A stretch of DNA of 53,006 nt from Hymenobacter sp. (GCA_028288445.1 JAQBNT010000217.1:1-53006), one strand, 5' to 3'; shown: positions 23,965-33,507, counted from the first letter of the stretch. A program made the numbers and translations. The notes: generated from the sequence alone by a model not told the origin.

Positions 23965-24642
23965 CTAGAGTGCCCCGAGTAGGAAAAAAAACAGCAGCTG
24001 CGTGATGTATACCAGCGGCACCAGCAGGTTGCGCTTGGGAAAGGTGGTGCGGTTGAACAGCATCTGCAAGATACAGGCAAAGATGAACCAGTCGCGGAAA
24101 TTCTGAAACGGAATCACGCCCGCCGACCAGTGCCAGAAATCGAAGCGCCCGGCCACCGGCTCCAAGCAGGCATCGAAACCCACCATGAGCCCGGCTGCTA
24201 GGATGATGCGCGGCAACTCGCCCAGCGGCAGGTAGCGCACCAGCGTGCCGCACAGGTACGTGAGCACCAGCCAGTTCAGACCAATCATCGGTGGTACGCC
24301 CTTGAAGGGCTGCATATCAAAAAGCTTGAAACCCAGCGTGTCGCCATAAGTGTAGTGCCCGAAAAACCGACCCGTGTTCACGCCCACAAACTCGGCCCCG
24401 AAGCCCAGCAGCACCACCGTGAGGCAAAAGCCCCAGAAGCTGGCATCGCGCTTGGGCTGGAACCAGAGCAGCAACAGGGCCGTGAGCCCAAGCGTGAGCG
24501 GCGTAAAATGCAGGTAGAAATCGGGGTTTTTGGAGAAAGCCAACCCCACGAAACCGGTGAAATGAAACAGCAACACCAGGCCCTGGGCCACGCGCAGCCG
24601 GCGGTTAGTCGCGGCCGGGAGCGGCTCGGTGTAATCAACCAT
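23965..24642 (-). CDS. cruF: Carotenoid biosynthesis protein, CruF-like (1',2'-hydratase)
   Basis: This membrane protein of about 225 residues has about seven hydrophobic helices and the family pattern: GFGAEFVGVNTGRFFGHYTYG, then GVPPMIGLNWLVLTYL and LEPVAGRFDFWHW (Glu, Asn, Asp and His in and near helices). CruF proteins hydrate the end group of acyclic or monocyclic carotenoids. Its neighbour upstream is a CrtD-like desaturase, which normally acts after CruF. I chose the Met at 24642; the frame stays open to 24708 but the extra 22 residues would be encoded by the family C repeat. Confidence 0.82.
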   Translation of the reverse strand: MVDYTEPLPAATNRRLRVAQGLVLLFHFTGFVGLAFSKNPDFYLHFTPLTLGLTALLLLWFQPKRDASFWGFCLTVVLLGFGAEFVGVNTGRFFGHYTYGDTLGFKLFDMQPFKGVPPMIGLNWLVLTYLCGTLVRYLPLGELPRIILAAGLMVGFDACLEPVAGRFDFWHWSAGVIPFQNFRDWFIFACILQMLFNRTTFPKRNLLVPLVYITQLLFFFLLGAL

Positions 24643-24653
24643 GTATTTGAATT

Positions 24654-24722
24654 GAGAATGAAGAATGAGGAATGAAGAATTGGTACTGGCAAATTCTTTA
24701 TTCCTCATTCTTCATTCCTCAC
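24654..24722. repeat. Family C inverted repeat
   Basis: Left arm 24654-24682 (GAATGAAGAATGAGGAATG) and right arm 24691-24720 are reverse complements with a few mismatches. It fills the gap between cruF and crtD and contains the end of crtD, including its stop codon. Confidence 0.85.
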
Positions 24723-26232
24723 TGATTAAGGACGAAACGATTTTGGCCGACAGTAGGCACAGCGGAATGCCGCCGCCCGGATGCACCGAGCCGCCGCAAA
24801 AGTACAGCCCTTCGAGCCGCCCCGAAAAATTGGGGTGCCGCAGGAAGGCCGCCAGCGCGTTGTTGCTGGAGCTGCCATACAGCGCCCCGCCAAACGACGA
24901 GGTATCGGCGGCAATACCGGGCGGTGTCCAGGTTTTTTCGGTGGCAATCAGCGGCTCGATGTCGGTGCCCAGCGCCTGGCTTAGCTTACGTAGCACGGCG
25001 GCGCGGGTTTGCCGGGTGAGGGCGGCCCAGTCCTGGCCCTGGTCGTGGGGCACGTTCACCATCACAAACCAGTTTTCGTGGCCGGGCGGGGCATCGGTGG
25101 GCGTTTTCTTGGAGGTGATGTTCACGTAGACCGTCACGTCATCGGCCACGGTTTTTTCTTGGAAAATGGCCTCGAATTCCCGCTGGTAATCAGCGGAGAA
25201 GAAGATGTTGTGCAAATCCAGCTCGGAAAACTCACGGGTGATGCCCCAGTAAAAAATCAGCGCTGAGGAGGAGCGGGGCTGGCTCAGGGTGCGCTCCGGG
25301 GCGGGCTCGCGGGGCAGCAGGCGGCGGTAGGTGGGCACCACGTCCATGTTGCTCACCACCCGGCCGAAGTCGTACACGTCCTGCGCCGTGCGCACGCCCG
25401 TCACGCGCCCGTCAGCCACCATGATTTCCTCCACGGCTTCGTTGTAGCGGAATTTCACGCCGAACTCCGTCGCCAGCTTCACCAGGCTTTCGGCAATGGC
25501 GTAGATGCCACCTTCGGGATAAAAAGCCCCAATGCCGTGCTCCAGGTGCGGAATCATGCTCAGCGTAGCCGGGGCCTGGTAGGGGTCGGAGCCGTTGTAA
25601 GTGGCGTAGCGGTCGAAGAACTGCACGAGGCGCGGGTCGCGGCCGAAAGCTTTCTCGTGGCGCTGGTGCATGGTGCCCAGCAGGCCCAGCTGCGGCAGAG
25701 CCGCCACGGCTTTCAGCGTTTCGGGGCTGAAATAAGTGCTGGCCTTGTGCAGCGACTTATGCAGGAATGTGCCTGCCGTGGCGTCATACGCCTGGCCGGC
25801 GCGGGCCAGAAACTGCGTGACTGCCGCCGCCGGCGTGCCCAGCTTCTCCTCCACTTCCGCCGCGAATTTCGCCGCATCAGCCCAGGCCGTAAGGCGAGTG
25901 CCATCGGCAAAAAAGTAGTTGGTGATGGGGTCCAGCCGCTCGTAGCGGAAGTAGTCAGCGGGCGCGCGCTGGGCCAGCCGGAAAATATCATCCACCAGCT
26001 GCGGCAGCGTAAACAACGACGGCCCGGCATCAAACCGGTACCCGCCGGGCAGCGCAAACTGGTGCATCTTCCCGCCGAATGTGGTCCCGGTCTCAAACAC
26101 CGTGACCGGGTAGCCGGCCACCGCCAGCCGCGCCGCCGTGGCCAGCCCCGCAACACCCGCGCCGATAACGGCCACCGGCTGGCGGGAAGGAGAAATTTTT
26201 GGTTTCTTTTTAAACACTGGTCTGCTAACCAC
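24712..26232 (-). CDS. crtD: Carotenoid desaturase of the CrtI/CrtD family, probably CrtD (1-hydroxycarotenoid 3,4-desaturase)
   Basis: The 506-residue flavoprotein has the N-terminal dinucleotide-binding motif VIGAGVAGLATAARLAVAG and FETGTTFGGKMHQF, the substrate region (GGYRFDAGPSLFT), and the C-terminal FAD-binding segment CGGSVHPGGGIP. The middle segment GIGAFYPEGGIYAIAESL is more like CrtD than CrtI, and the gene sits beside a CruF-like hydratase, the usual pairing for myxol, saproxanthin or flexixanthin-type carotenoids. Phytoene desaturase (CrtI) remains possible. The final residues SEE and the stop codon lie in the family C repeat. Confidence 0.8.
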   Translation of the reverse strand: MVSRPVFKKKPKISPSRQPVAVIGAGVAGLATAARLAVAGYPVTVFETGTTFGGKMHQFALPGGYRFDAGPSLFTLPQLVDDIFRLAQRAPADYFRYERLDPITNYFFADGTRLTAWADAAKFAAEVEEKLGTPAAAVTQFLARAGQAYDATAGTFLHKSLHKASTYFSPETLKAVAALPQLGLLGTMHQRHEKAFGRDPRLVQFFDRYATYNGSDPYQAPATLSMIPHLEHGIGAFYPEGGIYAIAESLVKLATEFGVKFRYNEAVEEIMVADGRVTGVRTAQDVYDFGRVVSNMDVVPTYRRLLPREPAPERTLSQPRSSSALIFYWGITREFSELDLHNIFFSADYQREFEAIFQEKTVADDVTVYVNITSKKTPTDAPPGHENWFVMVNVPHDQGQDWAALTRQTRAAVLRKLSQALGTDIEPLIATEKTWTPPGIAADTSSFGGALYGSSSNNALAAFLRHPNFSGRLEGLYFCGGSVHPGGGIPLCLLSAKIVSSLISEE

Positions 26233-26337
26233 CGCAGCGGGGGGAGAAGTTTAGCCGAAGCCGCCAAAAATAAAGCGGCGCTCCGGCGCAGACGTTTTCT
26301 GTCTATACCGAAGCGCCGCTTTATTCCCTAAATCAAG

Positions 26338-27537
26338 TTATTCCACTGCCAGCACCAGCCCTTTCAGGTAAGCGCCCTCCGGGTGGAACAGGCTCACCGG
26401 GTGGTCGGCAGGCTGGGTGAGGCGGTGTAGAATACGCGCCGGCCGGCCCGCCTCAATGGCCGCCGCCAGCACCGCGCCCTCGAATAATTCGGGGCTCACT
26501 ACCTGCGAGCAGCTGAACGTGAACAGCAGCCCGCCGGGCGCGAGGTGGGCAATACCGGCCGCATTCAGGCGCTTGTAGCCCATCAGGGCAGCGTGGCGGG
26601 CTCCCATGTGCTTGGCGAAAGCGGGCGGGTCGAGCACCAGCAAATCGTACTGGGCCGAGTGGTTTTTGAGAAAGCCCAGCACATCGTCGGGGTAAGCGGC
26701 GTGGCGGTCGGCGTGGTTGCTTAGCTCGGCGTTGCGCTCGGTGAGGGCAATGGCTTTTTTGCTCGAATCGACGGAATGCACCAGCTCAGCGCCGGCTTCC
26801 AGGGCATATACCGAGAAGCCGCCGGTGTAGCAGAAGGTGTTGAGCACCTTGCGGCCGGGCGAGTAGCGGGCCAGCAGGGCGCGGTTGTCGCGCTGGTCGA
26901 TGAAAAAGCCGGTTTTCTGGCCCGTCTCCCAATCCACGGCAAACTGATGGCCGTTTTCGGTCACCAGATGCTCGGTGCCCGAGCTTTCCCCGAAGAGGTA
27001 GCCGTTCTGGGCATCGGGCACGGCGTTGCCGGGCACGGTTTCGGCGCTCTTGTCATAAATGGCGCGCAGCTTATCGCCGAACACTACTTGCAGGGCGGCC
27101 GCAATTTCGGGCCGGGCACGGTACATGCCCACGCTGTGGGCCTGCACCACGGCGGTGTCGCCATACACGTCGATGATGAGGCCGGGCAGGCCATCGCCCT
27201 CGGCGTGCACCAGCCGGAACACGTTGGTATCGGCCGTGCCGGTCAGGGCCAGACGCTGGCGCAGGCGGTAGGCATTGCCCAGCTTGTCTTCCCAGTATTT
27301 GGCCGTTGGCAGCTCAGACTCAGGGCCGAAATCCAGCATCCGCACGGCAATGGAGCCGCCGCTGGAGAAGTGGCCCACGCCCAGCAGCTCGCCGTTGATG
27401 GCTTCGACGCGCACGGGCTCGCCCTCGTGGGGCTCGCCCACTACGCGGGCAATAGCGCCGGAGAACACCCAAGGGTGGCGGCGGCGCAGGCTGTGGTCTT
27501 TTCCGTTTTTGAGGACGATGGTGGCGGGGTTCAGCAT
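26338..27537 (-). CDS. rlmI: 23S rRNA (cytosine-C5)-methyltransferase, RlmI-like
   Basis: The 399-residue protein has an N-terminal PUA-like RNA-binding domain (about 1-75, LKNGKDHSLRRRHPWVFSGAI) and a C-terminal Rossmann methyltransferase: FIDQRDNRALL, VLNTFCYTGGFSVYALEAG (SAM site) and LLVLDPPAFAK. The length matches E. coli RlmI (396), which methylates C1962 of 23S rRNA. I chose the Met at 27537 because a TACCTTTG promoter element sits 6 nt upstream and the family starts there; the frame is open to 27621. Confidence 0.88.
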   Translation of the reverse strand: MLNPATIVLKNGKDHSLRRRHPWVFSGAIARVVGEPHEGEPVRVEAINGELLGVGHFSSGGSIAVRMLDFGPESELPTAKYWEDKLGNAYRLRQRLALTGTADTNVFRLVHAEGDGLPGLIIDVYGDTAVVQAHSVGMYRARPEIAAALQVVFGDKLRAIYDKSAETVPGNAVPDAQNGYLFGESSGTEHLVTENGHQFAVDWETGQKTGFFIDQRDNRALLARYSPGRKVLNTFCYTGGFSVYALEAGAELVHSVDSSKKAIALTERNAELSNHADRHAAYPDDVLGFLKNHSAQYDLLVLDPPAFAKHMGARHAALMGYKRLNAAGIAHLAPGGLLFTFSCSQVVSPELFEGAVLAAAIEAGRPARILHRLTQPADHPVSLFHPEGAYLKGLVLAVE

Positions 27538-27543
27538 AGTCCG

Positions 27544-27551
27544 CAAAGGTA
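27544..27551 (-). promoter_or_regulatory. TAnnTTTG -7 element, rlmI-like gene
   Basis: TACCTTTG on the minus strand ends 6 nt before the ATG, implying a leaderless or nearly leaderless mRNA. Confidence 0.55.
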
Positions 27552-27580
27552 CGGCCCCGCGCCGGGCCGGCTTGTCCCGC

Positions 27581-28021
27581 CTATCGAAACCAGCGCCGAT
27601 AGATGGGCCGCCGCCAGGCAAACTGCGCCCACATGGCGGGGTAAATCACCACATCGAGCAGGCGCGAAGCCGTGCGGTATTCCAGCGCATCCACAACCAC
27701 GCTGCCGCCGTAGGGACCGGGCTGAATGAGGTGACGGTGCCGCCAGAACCGCAACGGCGGCGGCAAAATCTGGCCTTCATCCACGAAAAAATGCGTGCCG
27801 TCGGGCTGCACGCCATCGTCCACAATCAGCGAGGTCCACGGTAGGCGCTTTACCAGCGTATCCAGCTCAATTTCAACCCGGTCGCCGGTGTGGCAGCCAT
27901 CGAAACGGAGCAGCCGCAGCCGGGGAAACGGCGGGGCCAGGGCCACAAATAATTCGCGGGTGAAACCGGCCATAACCACAGCCGGGGGCTGAGCAACGGC
28001 GGTTCGGAGGGTAACGTGCAT
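27581..28021 (-). CDS. SRPBCC family protein
   Basis: This 146-residue protein has an SRPBCC-like helix-grip layout: a short N-terminal strand region (LRLLRFDGCHTGDRVEIELDTL), a strand with LPWTSLIVDDGV, FFVDEGQILPPPLRFWRHRHLI near the middle, and a long C-terminal helix (YRTASRLLDVVIYPAMWAQF). Such proteins bind hydrophobic ligands; several bacterial members are called cell-division inhibitor SulA-like by database convention without evidence. It is upstream of and co-directional with the rlmI-like gene, with 43 nt between them. No function is certain. Confidence 0.72.
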   Translation of the reverse strand: MHVTLRTAVAQPPAVVMAGFTRELFVALAPPFPRLRLLRFDGCHTGDRVEIELDTLVKRLPWTSLIVDDGVQPDGTHFFVDEGQILPPPLRFWRHRHLIQPGPYGGSVVVDALEYRTASRLLDVVIYPAMWAQFAWRRPIYRRWFR

Positions 28022-28131
28022 GGGTTGCTAACCCCGGCCGCTGGCAATTGTTGGCCAAGCGTTACTTGTAACCGGGTAAAAATGCGTTGGTGAGCAGACG
28101 GGGTTGGTTTTTGCCGTCCAAGTCAGCCATT

Positions 28132-31110
28132 CTATCCCAGCAGCTCCTCAATATCGGCGCGGGTGAGATGCTTAATTACCGCTTCATCGGTGGCAATGAG
28201 CTCGCTCACCAGGGCCAGTTTGCGGCGTTGCAGGGCCAGAATTTTCTCCTCCACCGTGCCTTGGGTGATAAACTTGTAGGTGAACACCGGCCGCTGCTGG
28301 CCGATACGGTGGGCGCGGTCCACGGCCTGGGCCTCCACGGCGGGGTTCCACCACGGGTCAAGGATGAAGACGTAGTCGGCGGCGGTGAGGTTGAGGCCCA
28401 CGCCACCAGCCTTAAGGCTAATGAGGAAAATTTTGAGGTCCTCGGTTTCCTGAAAGCGGGCTACTTCGGCGGGCCGGTCGCGGGTTGCACCGTCCAGATA
28501 AGCGTAGGGCATCTGGCGCTCATCGAGTGCAGCGCGCACTAGGGATAAGTGCTGGACAAATTGACTAAAAACCAACACCTTGTGTCCTTCGGCCACCACG
28601 TTGCGCAGCATGCGGAGCACCTCACGCAACTTGCCCGATTCGTGGGTGTAGTTTTCGTCGGCCAGACGCGGGTGGTTAGCAATCTGGCGCAGTCGCGTGA
28701 GGCCCTGCAACAGCAGAAACTGGGTGCTGGCCGGTCCGTGCTCATCAAGATTGCGCAGGATTTTGTTGCGGTAGAAGCTCTTGGTTTCCTCGTAGGCGTG
28801 GGCCTGCTCGTCCGTCATCTGGCAGTAGCTGAGCTGCTCCGTTTTGGCGGGCAATTCTTTAGCTACCTGGGCTTTGTGCCTACGCAGGATGAAGGGTTTG
28901 ATGAGGGCGTGCAGGCGGCGGGTGCGGCCTTCGTCTTGGTCTTTCTCAATGGGCTTGAGAAATTCCTTGCGGAAAAATGCCTGGGTGCCCAGCAAGCCGG
29001 GATTAATGAAAGACATCTGCGACCATAGGTCCATTGTACTATTTTCCACCGGCGTGCCCGTGAGAATGAGCCGGTGTTTGGAATGCAACTGCCGTACGGC
29101 CTGCGAAGTAGTACTCGACGGGTTTTTGATAGCCTGCGACTCGTCCAGAATCACGTAGTCGAACTTATAGCCAGCCAGCAGCTCAGTATCGAGCCGTACG
29201 ATACCGTAGCTAGTCAGCACCACGTCGTAGTCGGCGAAGCGGTCGGGGTTTTTGTCGCGGTAGGTGCCGGTGTAGGCCAGCACGCGCAGCTCGGGCGTAA
29301 ACTTCTGGGCCTCGTTCAGCCAGTTGAAAACCAGCGAAGTCGGCAGCACCAGCAACGAGGCTGCGCCTTGTGCCTCACCGCTTTCGCGGCGGTGCTGGAG
29401 CATGGCCAGCGTCTGAATGGTTTTGCCCAGCCCCATATCGTCGGCCAGGCAGCCGCCAAAATGGTAGTCCTGCACGAAGCGCAGCCAGTTGTAGCCCGCC
29501 TTCTGGTAGGGGCGCAGCTCGCCCAGGAAGCCCACGGGCAAGGGATGGTCTTCGACTTCGGCGAAGTCGCGCAACTTTTCCAGCTTGCGGCCCATGCGCA
29601 CGGTGGCCAACTCGTTGCTTTGCAGGTCGGCCACCAGGGCCAGGTGGTGGCGGCGCAAGTTGAGGCCGTCCTCGGTTTCTTCGCCGAAGGCAAACAACTC
29701 CAGGTAGTCCGTAAACCATTCGTCGGGGATGATGGCAATCTGGCCGTTGGGCAGCTTGAATTCGCGTCGACGCTGCAGAATATGCCCCCGTAGTCGAATA
29801 AATGGTACCTCGATGTCGCCAAAACGCACTGTGCCGCGCACGTCGAACCAGTCGCCGGCTTCCTGAATGCCCACCTGCACGCTGGTGGGACCGATGAAGT
29901 AGTTTTTGGTAGCCGTAGCGGCGGCTTCCACCGTGTAACCCAGTTCCGTGAGGGCAGGGGAGTTGTCGTGCAGCCACTTAAAGGCCTCGGCCTTGGGCAG
30001 GGAGGCGTGGCCGTTGGCCACCACGAGGCGGCGCGCTTGCAACTCCTCCACGGTGTCATGTTCCTGCTCGGGGCTGCGCAGCAGGCGATGGAACACGTAG
30101 CTGTCGGCCGTTTTTTCGAGGTGCACGCTCACGGGCTTGCTGGTGCCCAGCGGCATCAGGTGCGGGCCGTAGCGGAAGCTCAGCTCGAAGTGAATCTGTT
30201 CGGTTTCGGCTCCGGTGAGAAGGGGCGCAATGGGCTTGGGCAGCGGAATGCGTCCCCGGCGCGGCGGGCCGGGCGGGCGCACGGGCGCTTCGGGCGCGGG
30301 CAGGGCCGGTTGGGCGTCGCTGAACGTGAGCCGGGGCCGCGCCACGTAGCGCTCCGAGCGGATATCGAAGCCCCGGGCGTGCACCTCGAAGGCTTCCATG
30401 AGCGGGGCCACGAATTTCTGGAAATAGCTTTCCTCCACCTGCCGGGGCACCACGATGAATTTCTTCTTCAGAAACGGCAGGAGTTTCTTCCCGTCCACCT
30501 CCGTGCGGAAAGTATAGAGCAGGTCGTTGAGCAGCAGCCAGGCTGGCTGCAGACACACCAGTACCGCGTCTTTGTATTGAAAGTCAAGCTTCTGTCCTTG
30601 GTACTGAATGGTGGGAAAGTAGTGGGTGCCTTCCTCGTTGCGGCGGAAATGGAACAGGATAGAGGCCTTAGCCGGGGCCATCCCGATTTCCTTCCAGGTG
30701 GGCTCCCCATCACGGCCCATGATGAAGACCTGCTTGCCCGCCAGCCGCGCCAGAATGCCCGCCATACGGGTCTGCACGTACTTGGAAATGACCTCCTGGA
30801 GCGGTTTGTCGCCCTTTTCGGCGTTGTAGGTTTTGAGGAAAAACTCGGCCGTGGCGATTTTGCGGGGCCAGAATTCCTTTACCACCGCTTCCTGCTGAAT
30901 CTGGTCGCAAAGCTCTACCAACTCGAAGTCGGTGGCATCGAGCCCGGCCGCGAACTCGTGCGCATTTTTCCCCGAAACGGTCTGGTGCTGAAGCGTTAGC
31001 TGGCCCCTAGGGCCGAGCTGGACAACGTAGGCCGCGAACAAGTGGCCCAGGAACTCATGTTCGAAGAGCGAGTAGACGATTTGAAACGGTTCTGCGGTAG
31101 ATACTTTCAT
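28132..31110 (-). CDS. SNF2-family DNA-dependent ATPase/helicase
   Basis: The 992-residue protein has a long N-terminal region of about 450 residues, rich in beta strands, that is typical of bacterial SNF2 proteins but carries no metal-binding SWIM Cys/His motif that I can see. The motor follows in two lobes: motif I DDMGLGKTIQTLA, motif II DESQ (a DExQ-box variant, in VILDESQAIKNPSS), LTGTPVENS, and the C-terminal lobe with FSQFVQHLS, SLKAGGVGLNLTAADYV and VDRAHRIGQ. It couples ATP hydrolysis to movement on DNA or displacement of proteins such as RNA polymerase. No restriction or phage-defence gene is adjacent, so I would not call it a defence gene. It is alone in its transcription unit. Confidence 0.9.
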   Translation of the reverse strand: MKVSTAEPFQIVYSLFEHEFLGHLFAAYVVQLGPRGQLTLQHQTVSGKNAHEFAAGLDATDFELVELCDQIQQEAVVKEFWPRKIATAEFFLKTYNAEKGDKPLQEVISKYVQTRMAGILARLAGKQVFIMGRDGEPTWKEIGMAPAKASILFHFRRNEEGTHYFPTIQYQGQKLDFQYKDAVLVCLQPAWLLLNDLLYTFRTEVDGKKLLPFLKKKFIVVPRQVEESYFQKFVAPLMEAFEVHARGFDIRSERYVARPRLTFSDAQPALPAPEAPVRPPGPPRRGRIPLPKPIAPLLTGAETEQIHFELSFRYGPHLMPLGTSKPVSVHLEKTADSYVFHRLLRSPEQEHDTVEELQARRLVVANGHASLPKAEAFKWLHDNSPALTELGYTVEAAATATKNYFIGPTSVQVGIQEAGDWFDVRGTVRFGDIEVPFIRLRGHILQRRREFKLPNGQIAIIPDEWFTDYLELFAFGEETEDGLNLRRHHLALVADLQSNELATVRMGRKLEKLRDFAEVEDHPLPVGFLGELRPYQKAGYNWLRFVQDYHFGGCLADDMGLGKTIQTLAMLQHRRESGEAQGAASLLVLPTSLVFNWLNEAQKFTPELRVLAYTGTYRDKNPDRFADYDVVLTSYGIVRLDTELLAGYKFDYVILDESQAIKNPSSTTSQAVRQLHSKHRLILTGTPVENSTMDLWSQMSFINPGLLGTQAFFRKEFLKPIEKDQDEGRTRRLHALIKPFILRRHKAQVAKELPAKTEQLSYCQMTDEQAHAYEETKSFYRNKILRNLDEHGPASTQFLLLQGLTRLRQIANHPRLADENYTHESGKLREVLRMLRNVVAEGHKVLVFSQFVQHLSLVRAALDERQMPYAYLDGATRDRPAEVARFQETEDLKIFLISLKAGGVGLNLTAADYVFILDPWWNPAVEAQAVDRAHRIGQQRPVFTYKFITQGTVEEKILALQRRKLALVSELIATDEAVIKHLTRADIEELLG

Positions 31111-31241
31111 AGCCGGGCACGCGGAAGGCGCAAGGTAGGGCAGAAAGCGTAAAATTGGTATAGTAGCGCTTTTCTGACAGAGACGAATGTCAGGCCCTTA
31201 CGGCAGAAAAACCCCCGCGATAACCAGAAAGGCGATAAACG

Positions 31242-32474
31242 CTATAAATTCTCGCGCAAGTCCAACTTGCTCGCATTCAGCGCCGGGCGAATGCTTACGG
31301 CCAAGGTGATGACGATAATTGAGACGCAGGTAAAAATCAGGTCCGAAGCCTGCATTTTTACGGGGTAGGCATCCACCACGCTCGTGGCCATGCCCATGCT
31401 CACGAAACCGAACCGCTGCTGGAGCCAGCAAAGTGTGACGCCCAAAATGAGCCCGGTAGCCGCGCCCACCAGCGCCACAATTGCCCCCACGTACAGAAAA
31501 GTGCGCCGTACGGTCTTCTGGCTCGCGCCCATGGCCAGCAGCACCGAGATGTCCTTCTTCTTATCAATGACCAGCATCGAGAGCGAAAAAAAGATGTTGA
31601 GCGAGGCAATGAGCAGGATGAGCGTGAAGGTGATGAACACGAACAGTTTCTCCACTTTGATGGCCTTGAACAGGCTGACGTGCTGCTCGTCGGAGTCCTG
31701 CACTTTGAAATCCGGCCCGAGGAGTTTGCGAATTTCTCCCTTCACCTTTTCAATTTCGAAGCTCTGGCCCACCTTCACGTAGAGGGCCGTGCGGCGGGTG
31801 CCGTAGCCCAGCAGGCGCTGGGCGAAGGTGAGGGGCACGAAAATGTAGCTGTCGTCGATGTGCTGCTCGATGAGGAACACGCCGCCGGCCGTCAGGTTCT
31901 GTTCGTTGAAGGCGTTTTCGGGGTTGAAATCGAGGGTTTTTTTGCCGGGCGTGTTGCGCGGGTACAGCAAGCGCATGGGTGCCAAGCGGTTATTGAGCGT
32001 GATGCTGAGCTCGTGCTGTACGCCGGCACCCACCAGGGCCAGCTCCAGGCTGTCGCGGCGCAGGCGGTGGTCGCCTTCGCGGATGTTGGCGTCAATCTGG
32101 CTCTGGCCGAAGTAGTTATCCGAAAGGCCACGCATTTTCACCACCATCTGGCGGTCGTGGTATTGCAGCAGGGCGTTGTCCTCGATTACCTCCGTGAGCA
32201 GGGCCACGCCGGGCGTGTTTTCCAGCTTCATCAGGAAAGTGCGGTCCACGTCGAAGGCCTTGCCTTTGGTGGCCGAGATGACGAGGTTGGGGTCCGACTT
32301 GCCGTAGAGCGTGCGCACCAAATCCTCCAGCCCGTTGAACACCGACAGCACGATAATCAGCGCCATGGTGCCCACCGCCACCCCAATCATCGAAATGTTG
32401 GAGATGATGGTGATGATGTTGCGCTTATTCTTGGACCGGAAGTAGCGCCGGGCAATGAGGATGGGTACGTTCAT
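31242..32474 (-). CDS. lolE: ABC transporter permease, LolC/LolE type (FtsX family)
   Basis: The 410-residue membrane protein begins FxSRRYFRSKNKRN-like (ARRYFRSKNKRNIITIIS), followed by the first helix, a roughly 220-residue periplasmic domain (about 45-270), and three helices at the C-terminus (about 275-400). This is the MacB/LolC-E topology: release of lipoproteins from the inner membrane to LolA with an LolD ATPase. No lolD is adjacent in this window. In many Bacteroidota, rbfA and a permease of this type are neighbours, as here with a methyltransferase between. LolC or LolE cannot be distinguished; the symbol is a family guess. Confidence 0.8.
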   Translation of the reverse strand: MNVPILIARRYFRSKNKRNIITIISNISMIGVAVGTMALIIVLSVFNGLEDLVRTLYGKSDPNLVISATKGKAFDVDRTFLMKLENTPGVALLTEVIEDNALLQYHDRQMVVKMRGLSDNYFGQSQIDANIREGDHRLRRDSLELALVGAGVQHELSITLNNRLAPMRLLYPRNTPGKKTLDFNPENAFNEQNLTAGGVFLIEQHIDDSYIFVPLTFAQRLLGYGTRRTALYVKVGQSFEIEKVKGEIRKLLGPDFKVQDSDEQHVSLFKAIKVEKLFVFITFTLILLIASLNIFFSLSMLVIDKKKDISVLLAMGASQKTVRRTFLYVGAIVALVGAATGLILGVTLCWLQQRFGFVSMGMATSVVDAYPVKMQASDLIFTCVSIIVITLAVSIRPALNASKLDLRENL

Positions 32475-32696
32475 AAATCACGGATTCGTCGGATTTCACG
32501 CGGATTGGGCGGATTTCGTGGACGACTCCTCAAGTGGTAGGAGGGTGGCTGCGCAGGAATTGCGAACGGAAAGCTACGCTAACGAAGACGTAAAAGGAAA
32601 GTTAGCGGAATAGAGCCGGTTGGTAACGGCCACAAAATCCGCCTAATCCGAGCAAAATCTGACGAAACGAAGTTCGGCGTAGCCAATCCGTAATTT
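32475..32696. repeat. Inverted repeat family D (AATCCGCCTAATCCG)
   Basis: Left arm about 32475-32516 and right arm about 32633-32666 plus 32685-32696 are imperfect reverse complements, interrupted on the right by an 18-nt insert. It fills the gap between the permease start and the stop codon of the methyltransferase, which is at its right edge. Confidence 0.75.
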
Positions 32697-33504
32697 ACTT
32701 CCATGCTTTCACGATGAGGCCGGTGCCGGAATCATGCGTGCTGCGGGCGTCGAGCCAGTTTAGTAGCAGGCAGAACGGGAACGTGATGAGGTAGTAAAAC
32801 GGCAGGATGATGAAAAACAAGCGCGACTTGCCCAGCATCAAGATGGGGTATTTCATGCTCAGCCGCCACGAAATCTGGCCCGGCTCGCCGTAACTGTAGC
32901 GGGCTTCGATGCGCTCGAAGCCGGCGGTGCGCAGCTTCTGCTGAATTTCGCGGATGTTGTAGCCGTCGCGCACGTGCTCTTCGATGAAGCTGGTTTCGCC
33001 GTCGTCGTGTACGTCGGAACCGCCCTGGTCGCTGGGGGTCGAAATCAGCAACATGCCGCCGTCTTTCAGCGAGGCGTGGATGTTGCGGAACACCTCCACG
33101 TCTTCCAGAATGTGTTCCATCACGTCGACGGATAAGGCCAAATCGAAAGAATTCGGCTCCTGATAAAGCACCAAATCCTGCACGGCAAACTGCACGTTCT
33201 TACGGCCAATCTGGCGGAAAAACTGGTTGGAATCGGCCACCTGTTCGTCCTTCACATCCACGGCCAGGATGTTCCACTTCGAACTCAGCCCGCTCATCCA
33301 ATAAGTGTACTGCCCGTAGCCGGAGCCGGCGTCAAGGATGTGCAGGGGCTCCTGGGTGCGGCCTTTGGCCCAGCGGCGCAGCTCGCGGTGCACGTGCCAG
33401 GTGCGCAGCAGCAATAAATCGAGCAGGTGATAAAACAGCCGGCGCAGCCACGGCGTGCGGTTGAATACCTGGCCGAGCGTCTTCTTAATAGGGTCGTAGT
33501 ACAA
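32695..33504 (-). CDS. Class I SAM-dependent methyltransferase with C-terminal membrane helix
   Basis: The 269-residue protein has a Rossmann methyltransferase core: motif I LHILDAGSGYGQYTYW (about 52-67), an acidic residue at the end of strand 2 (ILAVDVKDEQV) and DLALSVDVMEHI (motif II region). The C-terminal portion is a hydrophobic hairpin (LFFIILPFYYLITFPFCLLLNWL, shown by its ends LFFIIL and CLLLNWL), so it is probably membrane bound. The substrate is unknown; such enzymes modify lipids, glycans or cofactors. It lies between rbfA and the LolC/E-type permease on the minus strand. Confidence 0.82.
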   Translation of the reverse strand: MYYDPIKKTLGQVFNRTPWLRRLFYHLLDLLLLRTWHVHRELRRWAKGRTQEPLHILDAGSGYGQYTYWMSGLSSKWNILAVDVKDEQVADSNQFFRQIGRKNVQFAVQDLVLYQEPNSFDLALSVDVMEHILEDVEVFRNIHASLKDGGMLLISTPSDQGGSDVHDDGETSFIEEHVRDGYNIREIQQKLRTAGFERIEARYSYGEPGQISWRLSMKYPILMLGKSRLFFIILPFYYLITFPFCLLLNWLDARSTHDSGTGLIVKAWK

Positions 33505-33507
33505 GGG

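Noticed and set aside
28132..31110. SNF2 helicase as part of a phage-defence island
   Set aside because: No nuclease, methylase, phospholipase-D or other defence partner is adjacent; neighbours are housekeeping genes.
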